Part shown: one piece after another, positions 36,041 through 44,475 of the stretch
Position numbering within the stretch: position 1 is the first letter of the stretch
Layout: each line of letters begins with the position of its first letter
Assembly: GCF_000756815.1 (NCBI RefSeq)
Contig: NZ_CCVW01000001.1
Span: 1,649,512-1,713,511, forward strand
Origin: Legionella massiliensis
Lineage (GTDB): Bacteria; Pseudomonadota; Gammaproteobacteria; Legionellales; Legionellaceae
Direction of reading: 5' to 3'
DNA length: 64,000 bases
Translations under genes and position numbers: made by a program
The notes under the pieces: model-generated
Database searches by the model: none
Seen by the model: the letters and a program-made list of their open reading frames with translations, nothing else
Told to the model about the DNA's origin: nothing

Positions 36041-36703
36041 TTAAGAAACGGCAATAATTTGGAAATTATGAACATTAGCGAGAACGCCTTTTTCCCAGCC
36101 ATCGCTAATCAAGTTCTCAGCTTTTTCTTGTAGTTCTGCTGCTACTTGGCCTGAAAAATGAGCATTTTGCGCGGCCTTATCAGCGAAGGCATCAAAGATG
36201 GCATAGGTGTTTTCATCGGCTTTCAAAACAATCCAAAAATAAGTATTAGGCTCTGTTTGCTTAATTGTTAAAGCGGCATCTTTTAAAAACTGCTCTAGTT
36301 CTTGGCTTTTCTCAGGTTTCGCCTTAAAAATAATGTATGAGGCTTCTTTAGCACTAAGCACTGTTTGGGGATTAAAAGGGCTGGCGGCAATAATATCAAA
36401 ATGATTAACATTTTTGAGAACCCCATTTTCCCATCCACCCTCAACTAAGTTAGTAGCATTTTCTTTTAATGCCTTGGCCACCTGGCCGGCAAAATGCTGT
36501 GCTCTTCCATCTTCATTGGGAAAAACATCAAAAATTGCAAAGTCATTAGACCCTTTCAAGGCGAACCAAAGTAGGGTATTGGGCTCTGTTTGGCGTATTA
36601 GTTGCGAACCTTTTTCTAAGAATTTTTCAAGGTTAACCTGTGCCTCTGTTTGACTAACTAATTTTATATAGCTGGCTTTTTTAAGCGAATCTGCGTTATT
36701 CAT
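36041..36703 (-). CDS. Tandem ABM (quinol monooxygenase-like) domain protein
   Basis: 220 residues made of two copies of one antibiotic-biosynthesis-monooxygenase (ABM) fold, about residues 10-110 and 118-220. Each holds the same blocks: PNTLLWFALKGSNDFAIFD and PNTYFWIVLKADENTYAIFD; HFAGQVAKAL and HFSGQVAAEL; GGWENGVLKNVNHFDIIA and DGWEKGVLANVHNFQIIA. ABM proteins bind small phenols or quinones and often oxidise them without a cofactor, usually as dimers; this fusion would form the dimer within one chain. It lies 56 bp downstream of a TetR gene, with an operator before each, so it is probably induced by the regulator's ligand. Confidence 0.85.
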   Translation of the reverse strand: MNNADSLKKASYIKLVSQTEAQVNLEKFLEKGSQLIRQTEPNTLLWFALKGSNDFAIFDVFPNEDGRAQHFAGQVAKALKENATNLVEGGWENGVLKNVNHFDIIAASPFNPQTVLSAKEASYIIFKAKPEKSQELEQFLKDAALTIKQTEPNTYFWIVLKADENTYAIFDAFADKAAQNAHFSGQVAAELQEKAENLISDGWEKGVLANVHNFQIIAVS

Positions 36704-36720
36704 AGTTTCTCCTAATTTGT

Positions 36721-36738
36721 CTATCTATCAGTAGATAG
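36721..36738. promoter_or_regulatory. TetR-type operator before the ABM gene
   Basis: Palindrome CTATCT-N6-AGATAG, 17 bp upstream of the ABM start. The same arms and spacing occur at 37347-37364 upstream of the TetR gene, so one repressor probably binds both. Confidence 0.75.
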
Positions 36739-36759
36739 ATTGTTGTGGTAAAAAAAAAT

Positions 36760-37335
36760 TTATATCTGTTTTTGAATAAATTGCTTAACTGTTTCTATAT
36801 AAGAAAGATCATCATACAAACGTGACATCAAAACTCCGCCTTCTATCTGCACTAGTAAATATCGCGGCAAATCAAAGTCTGAATGCAATAAAGCTAAGGC
36901 CTTATTGTTTAAAGTTTCCGCTTCTATCAGGTCTCTAATCCATTGTTCCAAAATGTTAAAAAAATGCCGTACTTTTAGCCTAACTTTCTCAGGTAGGGTA
37001 ACCACATCGGATGCTAGCATCCCACCTAAACACATTTTCATTTCATCGTTTATGGTTAGCGACATGACAGTGTCGACCAAACACAATAATTTATCTTTTA
37101 AAGATAAGGATCTCTCATTCTTTAGGTCGTTTAATAACACAGACAAACGCTCAAGCTGCCACTCAATGACTGCAACAGCGAGATCCTCTTTAGTAGGGTA
37201 ATAGTAGTGAATACTAGAGGTCTTAATTCCTACGGTAAGAGCAATGTCTTTATAGCTAAAAGCGTTATAACCCAGTTTTTGGATCAGGCTTTCAGCAGTG
37301 TTCAATATTTTTTCTTGCATTAGTGTAAGTTTCAT
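36760..37335 (-). CDS. TetR/AcrR family transcriptional repressor
   Basis: 191 residues. The N-terminal helix-turn-helix is typical: ILNTAESLIQKLGYNAFSYK, then DIALTVGIKTSSIHYYYPTK and EDLAVAVIEWQ (about 9-58). The C-terminal part is all-helical and ligand-binding. Matching palindromes before this gene and before the next gene imply autoregulation plus control of the double-ABM protein. The inducer is unknown; a quinone or phenol would fit the target gene. Confidence 0.9.
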   Translation of the reverse strand: MKLTLMQEKILNTAESLIQKLGYNAFSYKDIALTVGIKTSSIHYYYPTKEDLAVAVIEWQLERLSVLLNDLKNERSLSLKDKLLCLVDTVMSLTINDEMKMCLGGMLASDVVTLPEKVRLKVRHFFNILEQWIRDLIEAETLNNKALALLHSDFDLPRYLLVQIEGGVLMSRLYDDLSYIETVKQFIQKQI

Positions 37336-37346
37336 GGGAACGCATT

Positions 37347-37364
37347 CTATCTTCTAGTAGATAG
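37347..37364. promoter_or_regulatory. TetR-type operator before the regulator gene
   Basis: CTATCT-N6-AGATAG, 12 bp upstream of the TetR start codon, sharing AGTAGATAGAT with the 36721 site. This position would block the regulator's own transcription or translation start. Confidence 0.75.
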
Positions 37365-37598
37365 ATGGTCAAGCGATAGTTGTAACTTAATATCTGATGT
37401 CAGCCCAATGGCACTTAGAAAGCTATACAAAAAATGACTGATAAGTCCCAGCTCATGCGCCAAAGGTTCTGCTCTCCCTAACCCTCTCCCCCACGTTGCG
37501 CGCGGTGAAGAGGGGACACAAAAGCATTTTGCGAGGAACGCAGTGACGGTTGCTCTGCTTATCCACGCAACAATGCTAGTTCGCCATGACGTAGGTCA

Positions 37599-40022
37599 TT
37601 AATATTTTAGAGGAAATGAGCCTGTAACTTTCGGGTCGCCAAAAGGACAGCCATGCGAACCAGGTTTATGGGTTGAGTCGTGGGGAAAGAATCCATTTTT
37701 AAGCCAAAACGACCTATCAATAAGTTTGAGCCAGAGCCAATCTAAGCCGTCGTTTTGGTCCATTAGATATTTTGAATTAGAGCAATATTCATCGACCTCC
37801 GAATGGGTTTTAAAATCTAATTCATCCCCATCTTCAGTAAGATAGCTGTTTTTAGATCGAAGGCCATTACGGATAAACCCCGGTAGCTTTTGCAAACCGC
37901 CAAGACATTCAACTGCCTTGAGAGCAAAGCCTCGACTCTTAGTTTCACTGAGCCCGAGCACCTCTTTCAGTGCTTTATCGTCCGAGCCGATCACAATAGG
38001 ATCGATAGGAATAGTGCTTATAATAGGAAGCGAGGCAGCTGAACTAATAAAAACAGCGCCATCCCGTTTAGAGCGGATAACACAATCACCTACTTTAATA
38101 GCAAACTCGACCACCGTTTGTTCTTTTGTTTTATCTCGAGTGCCTGGGTGTACGTCTTTAAGCTCACGGGAAATATCAGTTTCAATCATGACTAAGGATA
38201 CATCAAGCTTTTGACCTGCCTTGTTGGCAAAATGCCGCTTAAACAGCGAGGTTTCTGCTGAAGATTGACTATTAAAAAAGCCAGCCTGCGCTGCAGCTTT
38301 GGGTACTTGATTGCTTGGCGATACTGGTGCAGGACGCGCTTCTTTTGGCAAATAAGATTCAAAAGCCTGCTTAAAATGCTCAAGAGACAAGTTGCTAGGC
38401 GGGGTATGACGAAAATAGGTTTCTAACTTGCGCAAAAATGATGAAATTTCTTTATCGTGTCCTGACGCATCTTTAATATCTTTCATCAGTAATTCTTTTC
38501 TATTTAATGGATTTATTGGGTTCTTCTTGATCCATTCTTTAATAGTATGGCTATCAAAATAACTCAAGACTTGTTTTTTTACATGTGCTCCAGTATCAAA
38601 TTCAGTAATCACATAGGATGATTTATCAATGATATCTTGCTTAAGAGGACAGAAAAAATTATTTTCAACTAACATCTGATCGATGAGGATGCGGATTTCC
38701 TTTCTTAGATCTACATCAGCAACATGCTCTTGCAACAGTCCTTTTTTCAAGGGATTCCATCGATCGGCTTCTTGACCAACAAGCGCGTCGTAGCGTTCCT
38801 GATTTGTTTTGTTCGAGACCTCAGGCAGGATTTGACTAGAGCTATTAGAACTTGGGTTTAAGGATAATGAAAGAGAGGAACGGCAAGCCTCTTGATAGGT
38901 AGCGGTAAAGCGAGTAATAAATTGTGTTTGAAAATGTTCGGGAATGGCGCTAATCAACTGGGTTCGAGGTAGAACAATAGAAAAACTGGTTAGACTTTGA
39001 TCTTGAGTATTTTTTGCTGTGTTAACTTGAATCCCTAAGGCAGTACAACTAGCACTTAGAGTATCCAATAGAGTACTTAGAGCACGCTGAGCATGAATGG
39101 ATTCTTCTGCAGTTGCGGAGGGCACTATTTTATAAGTTAATTCTAAGTCTTGTGAATTAGAAAGCGCTTTGCTTAGGCAAGGAAAATGAGCCTGAGATAC
39201 AGCTGATGCCCGAGCAACACTTTTTTCGATCAAATCCAAAAGCGCTAAAGAACGATAAGAGCTATTGCCTTGTAGGCTTTGCGCAACCTGTTGTTGTACC
39301 TTGCCGAGGAGCTGTTTTCTTTGAGCCGGTTGTTGTAAAAGGGCAAAGATCTTTCCTCTATTAGCAATTTCACGAGAATCTAGAATCATCATCTTTAGCA
39401 CAGAGGTATGACGGTTAGAACCTAGACCAGTGGTTTCCGTAGCTACATCTTTGAAGGTCCCTGCTTTTAGCTGCTCTAAGATATTTTCTTGTAAAACAAC
39501 AGCAATAGCTTCCATATAAGCATCAGTAATTGCTGTGCGAGCTAAGTTTGCATTCACTGCTAAATTAGTTTGTGTAGGCCTCATACTTACACGATTGCTA
39601 TTTAGGGTTGGTGTTAGTAAATCCAAACCAAAGGGTAGGGCAGTTAACATATCATTCACCAGCAGTGAAATGGAATGTTCAATAGTATAAGCACTTGCAT
39701 TTTTCCATGCTTTTTGGAAAGCAATGCGGATTTGTTCTTCTTTAAGGTTATCTCCTGGGAAAAGGGTAAATGAACTCTTAGCGCGCGTGCCTTCAGGATG
39801 ATCGTAGCTAAGGTCACCGGTCGCTGCTAATTCTTCAACTGTGGCAACAAGAGCTTCTTCAAATTTAAGAACAAGGCTTTCGTCCTGACAGTTAACTTCG
39901 ACTATTTGGTCCATCCATCCCTGAGATTCAATTTCTTTAGGTTCGACCATGACCTGGCGCGCATCAATATCGTGCTCTCCAAATACCTTAGATAGGGTTG
40001 CGGCTAATTCTCTGAACTTCAT
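37599..40022 (-). CDS. Large unknown protein, effector-like
   Basis: 807 residues, soluble, no signal peptide, family unknown. Two similar blocks may be an internal repeat: about residues 40-125 (LVATVEELAATGDLSY, SSFTLFPGDNL, RIAFQKAWKNAS) and about 290-385 (LSTLLDTLSASCTALG, TSFSIVLPRTQL, FITRFTATYQEACR). Residues 385-560 are helical. The C-terminus about 625-807 is a separate compact region (VVEFAIKVGDCVIRSKRDG, IPIDPIVIGSDDKALKEVLG, NDGLDWLWLKLIDRSFW). The start is ATG 40022 with GAGGT nearby. It lies alone between palindromic repeats. Effector status is only a guess from size, composition and position. Confidence 0.65.
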   Translation of the reverse strand: MKFRELAATLSKVFGEHDIDARQVMVEPKEIESQGWMDQIVEVNCQDESLVLKFEEALVATVEELAATGDLSYDHPEGTRAKSSFTLFPGDNLKEEQIRIAFQKAWKNASAYTIEHSISLLVNDMLTALPFGLDLLTPTLNSNRVSMRPTQTNLAVNANLARTAITDAYMEAIAVVLQENILEQLKAGTFKDVATETTGLGSNRHTSVLKMMILDSREIANRGKIFALLQQPAQRKQLLGKVQQQVAQSLQGNSSYRSLALLDLIEKSVARASAVSQAHFPCLSKALSNSQDLELTYKIVPSATAEESIHAQRALSTLLDTLSASCTALGIQVNTAKNTQDQSLTSFSIVLPRTQLISAIPEHFQTQFITRFTATYQEACRSSLSLSLNPSSNSSSQILPEVSNKTNQERYDALVGQEADRWNPLKKGLLQEHVADVDLRKEIRILIDQMLVENNFFCPLKQDIIDKSSYVITEFDTGAHVKKQVLSYFDSHTIKEWIKKNPINPLNRKELLMKDIKDASGHDKEISSFLRKLETYFRHTPPSNLSLEHFKQAFESYLPKEARPAPVSPSNQVPKAAAQAGFFNSQSSAETSLFKRHFANKAGQKLDVSLVMIETDISRELKDVHPGTRDKTKEQTVVEFAIKVGDCVIRSKRDGAVFISSAASLPIISTIPIDPIVIGSDDKALKEVLGLSETKSRGFALKAVECLGGLQKLPGFIRNGLRSKNSYLTEDGDELDFKTHSEVDEYCSNSKYLMDQNDGLDWLWLKLIDRSFWLKNGFFPHDSTHKPGSHGCPFGDPKVTGSFPLKY

Positions 40023-40244
40023 AACATACCTCTACTTGAGTGTAATTAAATTCTCCGTATAAACGGAGGCGTGATTGTCGTAATAGATCGCCCATAACCT
40101 AGACCGGGTCTGGCCTATTACGTTTTGTCGTAGCAACTTTTGGAGGTGTAAAGCGATGATATTTTTACATAATTTTGATCGATATGGGTATTAAATTTAC
40201 ATGAATTGTTGGAATGCGGCATTCCAATTTGGACTACTCTAGTG

Positions 40245-40400
40245 CACGTCATCTAGAGCGTAGCGAAGGATCTCCGGGATTGGTACTGTGCCGCTTTCAG
40301 GAGATCCTTCGCTACGCTCTAGATGACGTGCGTTAGGGTGGCAGGGTTTATCTATTACAGACATGTGTGTAGATACTTATGGGTCAAGCCACGGGAATTA
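40245..40400. repeat. R2 palindrome followed by R3 repeat
   Basis: R2 occupies 40245-40330: CACGTCATCTAGAGCGTAGC and its near-exact reverse complement around CGGGATTGGTACTGTGCCGC. R3 (ATTACAGACATGTGTGTAGA ... TCAAGCCACGGGAATT) follows at 40354-40400. An inverted arrangement of the same parts lies at 44241-44475, on the other side of the ubiquitin-like gene pair. Confidence 0.75.
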
Positions 40401-40473
40401 GGTGTGCTTAAGATGGTAAGAGTCAAGATTCATTGCAAATTTCAATAATCATTATTGATAAACCACAGAGAGT

Positions 40474-40493
40474 TTTAATTTTTGCTTAATGGC
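40474..40493 (+). promoter_or_regulatory. PmrA-type box upstream of the first ubiquitin-like gene
   Basis: TTTAATTTTTGCTTAATGGC carries two TTAAT half sites 11 bp apart, fitting the tandem CTTAATATT pattern of PmrA targets. The same block stands before the second gene (42795-42814). A CAATAATCATTATTG palindrome lies just upstream at 40443-40457. The box ends 92 bp before ATG 40586. Confidence 0.55.
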
Positions 40494-40585
40494 CAAAACG
40501 TAAAATTTCTAGCACAAAGGCCATGGAATTGATCTAAAAACGGTCTTTTGTAATTAAATTTAGTCAATTTTATAAGGTTTAAACC

Positions 40586-42685
40586 ATGCAAATGTTTATA
40601 CGAACTCTTACTGGAAAAACAATTACCATAGAAACTAAGGCCACAGATACCTGGCTTCATGTCAAGCAAATGATAGCTGCAAAAGAAGGTATCCCAATGG
40701 ATTCTCAGCGTCTTATCTTCGCTGGAGAGCTCTTGCGTGATCAAAGTTTTGTTAATGATCATAGGGGGGTCAGAGAGGAGGGCTGGGTTCATTTGGTGCA
40801 AAGATTACGCAATGCGCCTAATGCAGAAAGTCTGATCGAGGGTTTTGAACGCGACGAAATCCAACTGCTTTGGACAGTTAATTATTTAAACGAGAAGGAT
40901 AGTGCTATTCCTACAGAAACGTTTTCTTTAACAGGTCATAGTGACTTTCAAACAGCTTATCAGTCTTTTGTTAAAAGATGCGAAAACGAGGCTTTTGGGC
41001 AAAAAACGTATCTGGCTTTAACCGCGGTCCACCGTTCAAGTCTAGTTGATCAAACAGATGCCCCAACAAAATATCAGTCAGGTGTGGGTAGCCCTATGCA
41101 AACCTACTTTGGTGATGATCAGTTCCCTATTATGACTCTTGCTACGGCTTATCATACTTCTCAAGGTATAGTACTGGTACAAAATGAGGATCGCCAGGTT
41201 CACGCCTCGGCTAAATACCAGGATAAGTTGCGTGAATATCTTAGTATAACTACCGCTCAACAAACCGCAGTACATCCTACATCGTCTTCGTCTTCGTCTT
41301 CGTCTTCGTCTTCGTCTTCATCTTCATCTTCATCTTCATCTTCATCTTCATCTTCATCTTCATCTCCGGCTCCACAACAGTATCCAGCTGGAACTTTTGC
41401 AACAGCTGAGAACTATATCGATACAGAAATTGGTTATGAGGATGATGAGTCGGTAATCATTGAAGAGTTAGGAAAATTCCTGACAGAAATGGCCTCGGCC
41501 AGAACCTTACCCGTTGCAACAAAGGCTGGTGCAGATCTTCATAATGTATTGTTGGGACATGTCAATGCTGGCCGCAAAGTTGTCCGCGATTCTGTGAGTG
41601 ATACAGACTATCTGCAACACATGACAGCTTATGTAAGACAAAATTTAGCATCAAGATTTCCAGCAGCTCCAGTAGAGCCTGTCATTGAGGCAAGTGCTCC
41701 TCCCTTAGTTTCTGGCGGAACAAAAGTAATGGCTTTTGATGTCTCAGAAACCTTACAGACCTTCTCTGATAACAATGATAATGGATATGGGCAACGACAA
41801 ATTGGCGATGATTTAGGAACCTTTGATGTTATGGTTGGAGGCTATACGACCGCAACTCTCCTTCAAGGTGCACAAGATCAGGGTATTACAATTGTTTTGG
41901 TAACCAATAATGGTACAGGTTATGACAAAGACGTGGTCGAGCGTACTCTAAGATTCTTCCAAAATTATGATGTAACAATCAGCCCCAAACATTACTATGG
42001 ACCAACTCCTGGTGATACCGGTAGTAAAGTACCTCGTTTGGAAGAGATCTTAGCTGATTTTAATATTTCAAAGAGCGAGCTGGTCTTTTTTGATGATTCT
42101 GCAAATAACATTGCTGATGCACAGGCTGCGGGTTTTCAGACTGTTCATGTGACTGGAGCAGATGCCTTACAAATGGGGATCATAGAAGCGCTAACCGCGG
42201 GGCGGGATGTTACAGCTAATAACCTACCCCCAGTCAGTTCTGCTGCAGTTGCTTCTCCTGCAGTCGCTTCATTTGACGATTACTTTGCTCAGCAAGCAAT
42301 AGAAGCTGGCTTTGGCTCAGTAGCTGATTTCTCAGTACTCTTATCAGCAGAAGACTTAGCTAATATGAGAGCAGAATATCAACGCACCAGGGCCTCTGCT
42401 TCACAGCTTCCTAACCGAGGCTTCTTTGCTCAATCTGTTGCTGCGCAATCAGTGCCTGTTGTAACTGCAGATCCCGTTGTGGCAGATCTAAACTACCGTT
42501 ATGATGACCTATCTGCAGCTCAAAGAGCCTATGTCTCACAGTTGGCTATAGAATCCTCAAAAGAGTATGGAGATATAGATATTACCCCCTTTGAATTTTG
42601 GGAAATGAATGGACAAGCTCAAAGAGAAGATATTCTCAGAAGTTTTATAGCCGAAACTGAATTAGGCTCTTTCAACTTCCGTTAA
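40586..42685 (+). CDS. Ubiquitin-like domain fused to HAD-type phosphatase domain, copy 1
   Basis: 699 residues. Residues 1-76 are a ubiquitin homologue: MQMFIRTLTGKTITIE, KEGIPMDSQRLIFAGELL and VHLVQRLRN match eukaryotic ubiquitin at about 40 of 76 positions by eye. Leu8, Ile44, His68, Val70, Arg42 and Arg72 are kept. Lys48 and Lys63 are replaced (Glu, Arg), and the Gly-Gly tail is absent, so it cannot be conjugated in the usual way. Residues about 85-230 are unrecognised. A 28-serine run follows (233-260). Residues about 380-545 are HAD-like: VMAFDVSETL (nucleophile Asp kept, second Asp is Ser), IVLVTNNGTG and LVFFDDSANNIADAQAAGF. The architecture recalls UBLCP1, the eukaryotic proteasome phosphatase. 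ATG 40586 follows ATAAGG. Confidence 0.85.
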   Translation: MQMFIRTLTGKTITIETKATDTWLHVKQMIAAKEGIPMDSQRLIFAGELLRDQSFVNDHRGVREEGWVHLVQRLRNAPNAESLIEGFERDEIQLLWTVNYLNEKDSAIPTETFSLTGHSDFQTAYQSFVKRCENEAFGQKTYLALTAVHRSSLVDQTDAPTKYQSGVGSPMQTYFGDDQFPIMTLATAYHTSQGIVLVQNEDRQVHASAKYQDKLREYLSITTAQQTAVHPTSSSSSSSSSSSSSSSSSSSSSSSSSSSSPAPQQYPAGTFATAENYIDTEIGYEDDESVIIEELGKFLTEMASARTLPVATKAGADLHNVLLGHVNAGRKVVRDSVSDTDYLQHMTAYVRQNLASRFPAAPVEPVIEASAPPLVSGGTKVMAFDVSETLQTFSDNNDNGYGQRQIGDDLGTFDVMVGGYTTATLLQGAQDQGITIVLVTNNGTGYDKDVVERTLRFFQNYDVTISPKHYYGPTPGDTGSKVPRLEEILADFNISKSELVFFDDSANNIADAQAAGFQTVHVTGADALQMGIIEALTAGRDVTANNLPPVSSAAVASPAVASFDDYFAQQAIEAGFGSVADFSVLLSAEDLANMRAEYQRTRASASQLPNRGFFAQSVAAQSVPVVTADPVVADLNYRYDDLSAAQRAYVSQLAIESSKEYGDIDITPFEFWEMNGQAQREDILRSFIAETELGSFNFR
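41282..41365 (+). repeat. Hexanucleotide serine-codon repeat
   Basis: 28 consecutive serine codons, built from TCGTCT units changing to TCATCT units midway. Such a tract can lengthen or shorten by slippage in steps of six bases without breaking the frame, so it is probably a length-variable linker between the ubiquitin-like and HAD-like parts. Confidence 0.9.
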
Positions 42686-42695
42686 AATCCAGAAA

Positions 42696-42728
42696 CGCCA
42701 TCCCCATATCTTGGGGATGGTGTTTTTT
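42696..42728 (+). terminator. Rho-independent terminator
   Basis: Ten-base-pair stem CGCCATCCCC/GGGGATGGTG with loop ATATCTT, followed by six T residues (42723-42728). It lies 10 bp after the stop of the first ubiquitin-like gene. A damaged version (CACCATCTTC, no T run) follows the second gene at about 44160. Confidence 0.85.
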
Positions 42729-42794
42729 CTATACCGATTACTGACAATATTCATTGCAAATTTCAATAATCATCATTGATAAATCACAGCGAGC

Positions 42795-42814
42795 CTTAAT
42801 TTTTGCTTAATGGT
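42795..42814 (+). promoter_or_regulatory. PmrA-type box upstream of the second ubiquitin-like gene
   Basis: CTTAATTTTTGCTTAATGGT matches the tandem CTTAATATT pattern closely, with half sites 11 bp apart. It lies 52 bp before ATG 42867. About 100 bp around it is copied from the region before the first gene. Confidence 0.6.
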
Positions 42815-42866
42815 TGAAACGTAAAATTCCAAGCGTTTTTTAAATCAATTTTATAAGGCATAAACC

Positions 42867-44150
42867 ATGCGCTTTTTTGTACGAACTCCTACTGGCGAAA
42901 CATTTTTCTTAGAAACTACGAATACAGACACCTGGCTTGATGTCAAAAAAATGATAGCTGAGAGAGAGGGTATTTCAATAGACTCTCAACGCCTTATCTT
43001 CGCTGGACAGCCCTTGGCTGATCAAAGACTTGTTAATGAGCATAGAGGTTTTAGGGAAAATGGTGAGATTAATTTGCTGCAAAGTTTAGAAAATTCTCCC
43101 GAGGGTATGGTAGCGGTACAAGACGAGTATCGCCAGGTTGCCGATACAGTAGAGCCTGTTATTGAGGCAAGTGCTCCTCCACTAGCTTCTAGTGGAACAA
43201 AAATAATGGCTTTTAATGTTTCAGAAACCTTTGACGTTATGGTTGGAGGCTCTGTAGCTGCAGATCTCCTACATAGCGCACAGGAGCAGGGTATTGCAAT
43301 TGTTTTAGTTACCGGCAATGGTACGAGTGATGAGGTGGTCGACCGTACCCTAAAATTCTTCGATGACTATGGTATAACAATACACCCTGAGTATTACTCT
43401 GGATCAACTCCTGATGATACTGGTATTAAAATACCTGGTTTGGAACAGATCTTAGCTGATTTTAATATTTCAAAGAGCGAGCTAGTCTTTTTTGATGATT
43501 CTGCGAGTAACATTGCTGAGGCACAAGCCGCGGGTTTTCAGACTATTCATGTGACTGGAGCAGAGGCTTTGCAAGAGGGGATCTTAAACGCACTATTCAT
43601 GGATATGGAAGATGGTTTGGCAATTATAGCTAAGGGCTTACCTCCAGTTGCAGTTACTTCCCCTGCCGTCACCTCATTCCAAGAGTATGGAAGTGCGTCA
43701 ACCAGTGCTGGTCCAAGTATCTCTTTGGGTGATGGAGGTATTGAGGAAGATCTCGAAGCAAACAGGGCTTATTGGTCGGATATTCAGGCAAGAGAGACTC
43801 TATTTAATGATTCCGATCTTTGGCAAGCAATGGGTTCAAGTTCGCATATAGGGCAAGAAGATTCTCAACGTACTTGGGTGTCTGCTTCACAGCTTCCTAG
43901 CCATGGCATGTTTGCTGGATCTGGTGCTGCACAATCAGCGCCCGTTATACCAAGAGCATACTATAGTTATGACGACTTAACTGAGGACCAAAGAGCCTAT
44001 GTCTCAGAGCTGGCTGAAGAAGCTTCAATAGCGTATGGACATACCTTTTCCTCCCGCGAATTTTGGGAAATGAATGGGCCAGTTGAAAAAGAAGAGATTT
44101 TCCAAAATTTTGTAGCAGCAAGGGAATCAGGCTCTTTCAACTCCCGTTAA
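42867..44150 (+). CDS. Ubiquitin-like domain fused to HAD-type domain, copy 2
   Basis: 427 residues, a tandem paralogue of the previous gene. Residues 1-76 keep the ubiquitin pattern more loosely: MRFFVRTPTGETFFLE, DTWLDVKKMIAEREGIS and DSQRLIFAGQPL. Arg42 and Ile44 remain; His68, Val70, Lys11 and the Gly-Gly tail do not. The 85-230 region and serine run of copy 1 are missing. The HAD part (about 110-240) reads IMAFNVSETF, so the catalytic nucleophile Asp is Asn, with IVLVTGNGTS and LVFFDDSASNIAEAQAAGF still present; phosphatase activity is therefore unlikely. Both copies end with a similar module (YSYDDLTEDQRAYVSELA, FWEMNG). The duplication includes promoter and terminator. A second copy with a dead active site may be a decoy or regulator (inference). 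Confidence 0.85.
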   Translation: MRFFVRTPTGETFFLETTNTDTWLDVKKMIAEREGISIDSQRLIFAGQPLADQRLVNEHRGFRENGEINLLQSLENSPEGMVAVQDEYRQVADTVEPVIEASAPPLASSGTKIMAFNVSETFDVMVGGSVAADLLHSAQEQGIAIVLVTGNGTSDEVVDRTLKFFDDYGITIHPEYYSGSTPDDTGIKIPGLEQILADFNISKSELVFFDDSASNIAEAQAAGFQTIHVTGAEALQEGILNALFMDMEDGLAIIAKGLPPVAVTSPAVTSFQEYGSASTSAGPSISLGDGGIEEDLEANRAYWSDIQARETLFNDSDLWQAMGSSSHIGQEDSQRTWVSASQLPSHGMFAGSGAAQSAPVIPRAYYSYDDLTEDQRAYVSELAEEASIAYGHTFSSREFWEMNGPVEKEEIFQNFVAARESGSFNSR

Positions 44151-44240
44151 AATCCAGAAACACCATCTTCATATCTTGGGGATGGTGTAAGGAGATGTTT
44201 CTGCTTTGTACGGGACAAAAATTTGTAATTTCAGAGAAAA

Positions 44241-44475
44241 CTCGAATTCCTGCGGCTTGACCCATAGGTATCTATACAAGTGTCTGTAATTGAATGTCCT
44301 GTCCCCCCAACGCCACGTCATCCTGAGCGCAGCGAAGGATCTCCGGGATTAGCACGGTGCCACATTCAGGAGATCCTTCGCTGCGCTCAGGATGACGTAG
44401 TGTTGAGACCAGGAGGGACATGACCTATTACAGACACTTGTGTAGATACCTATGGGCTTGACCGCAGGAATTCGG
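44241..44475. repeat. R3-R2-R3 composite inverted repeat
   Basis: A 235-bp near-symmetrical element: R3 (44241-44290, CTCGAATTCCTGCGGCTTGA...), R2 palindrome (44314-44403, CACGTCATCCTGAGCGCAGC and its complement), then R3 inverted (44427-44475). It fills most of the 482-bp gap before the FadL-type gene. The rest of the gap shows the damaged terminator of the second ubiquitin-like gene and no coding sequence. Confidence 0.8.

Larger units (their letters stand above)
40023..40585. other. Intergenic region upstream of the ubiquitin-like pair
   Basis: 563 bp. It contains a small CTCCGT/ACGGAG hairpin near 40053-40068, an R2-R3 repeat composite (40245-40400) and the promoter region of the first ubiquitin-like gene, including a PmrA-type box. 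No coding sequence seen. Confidence 0.5.
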
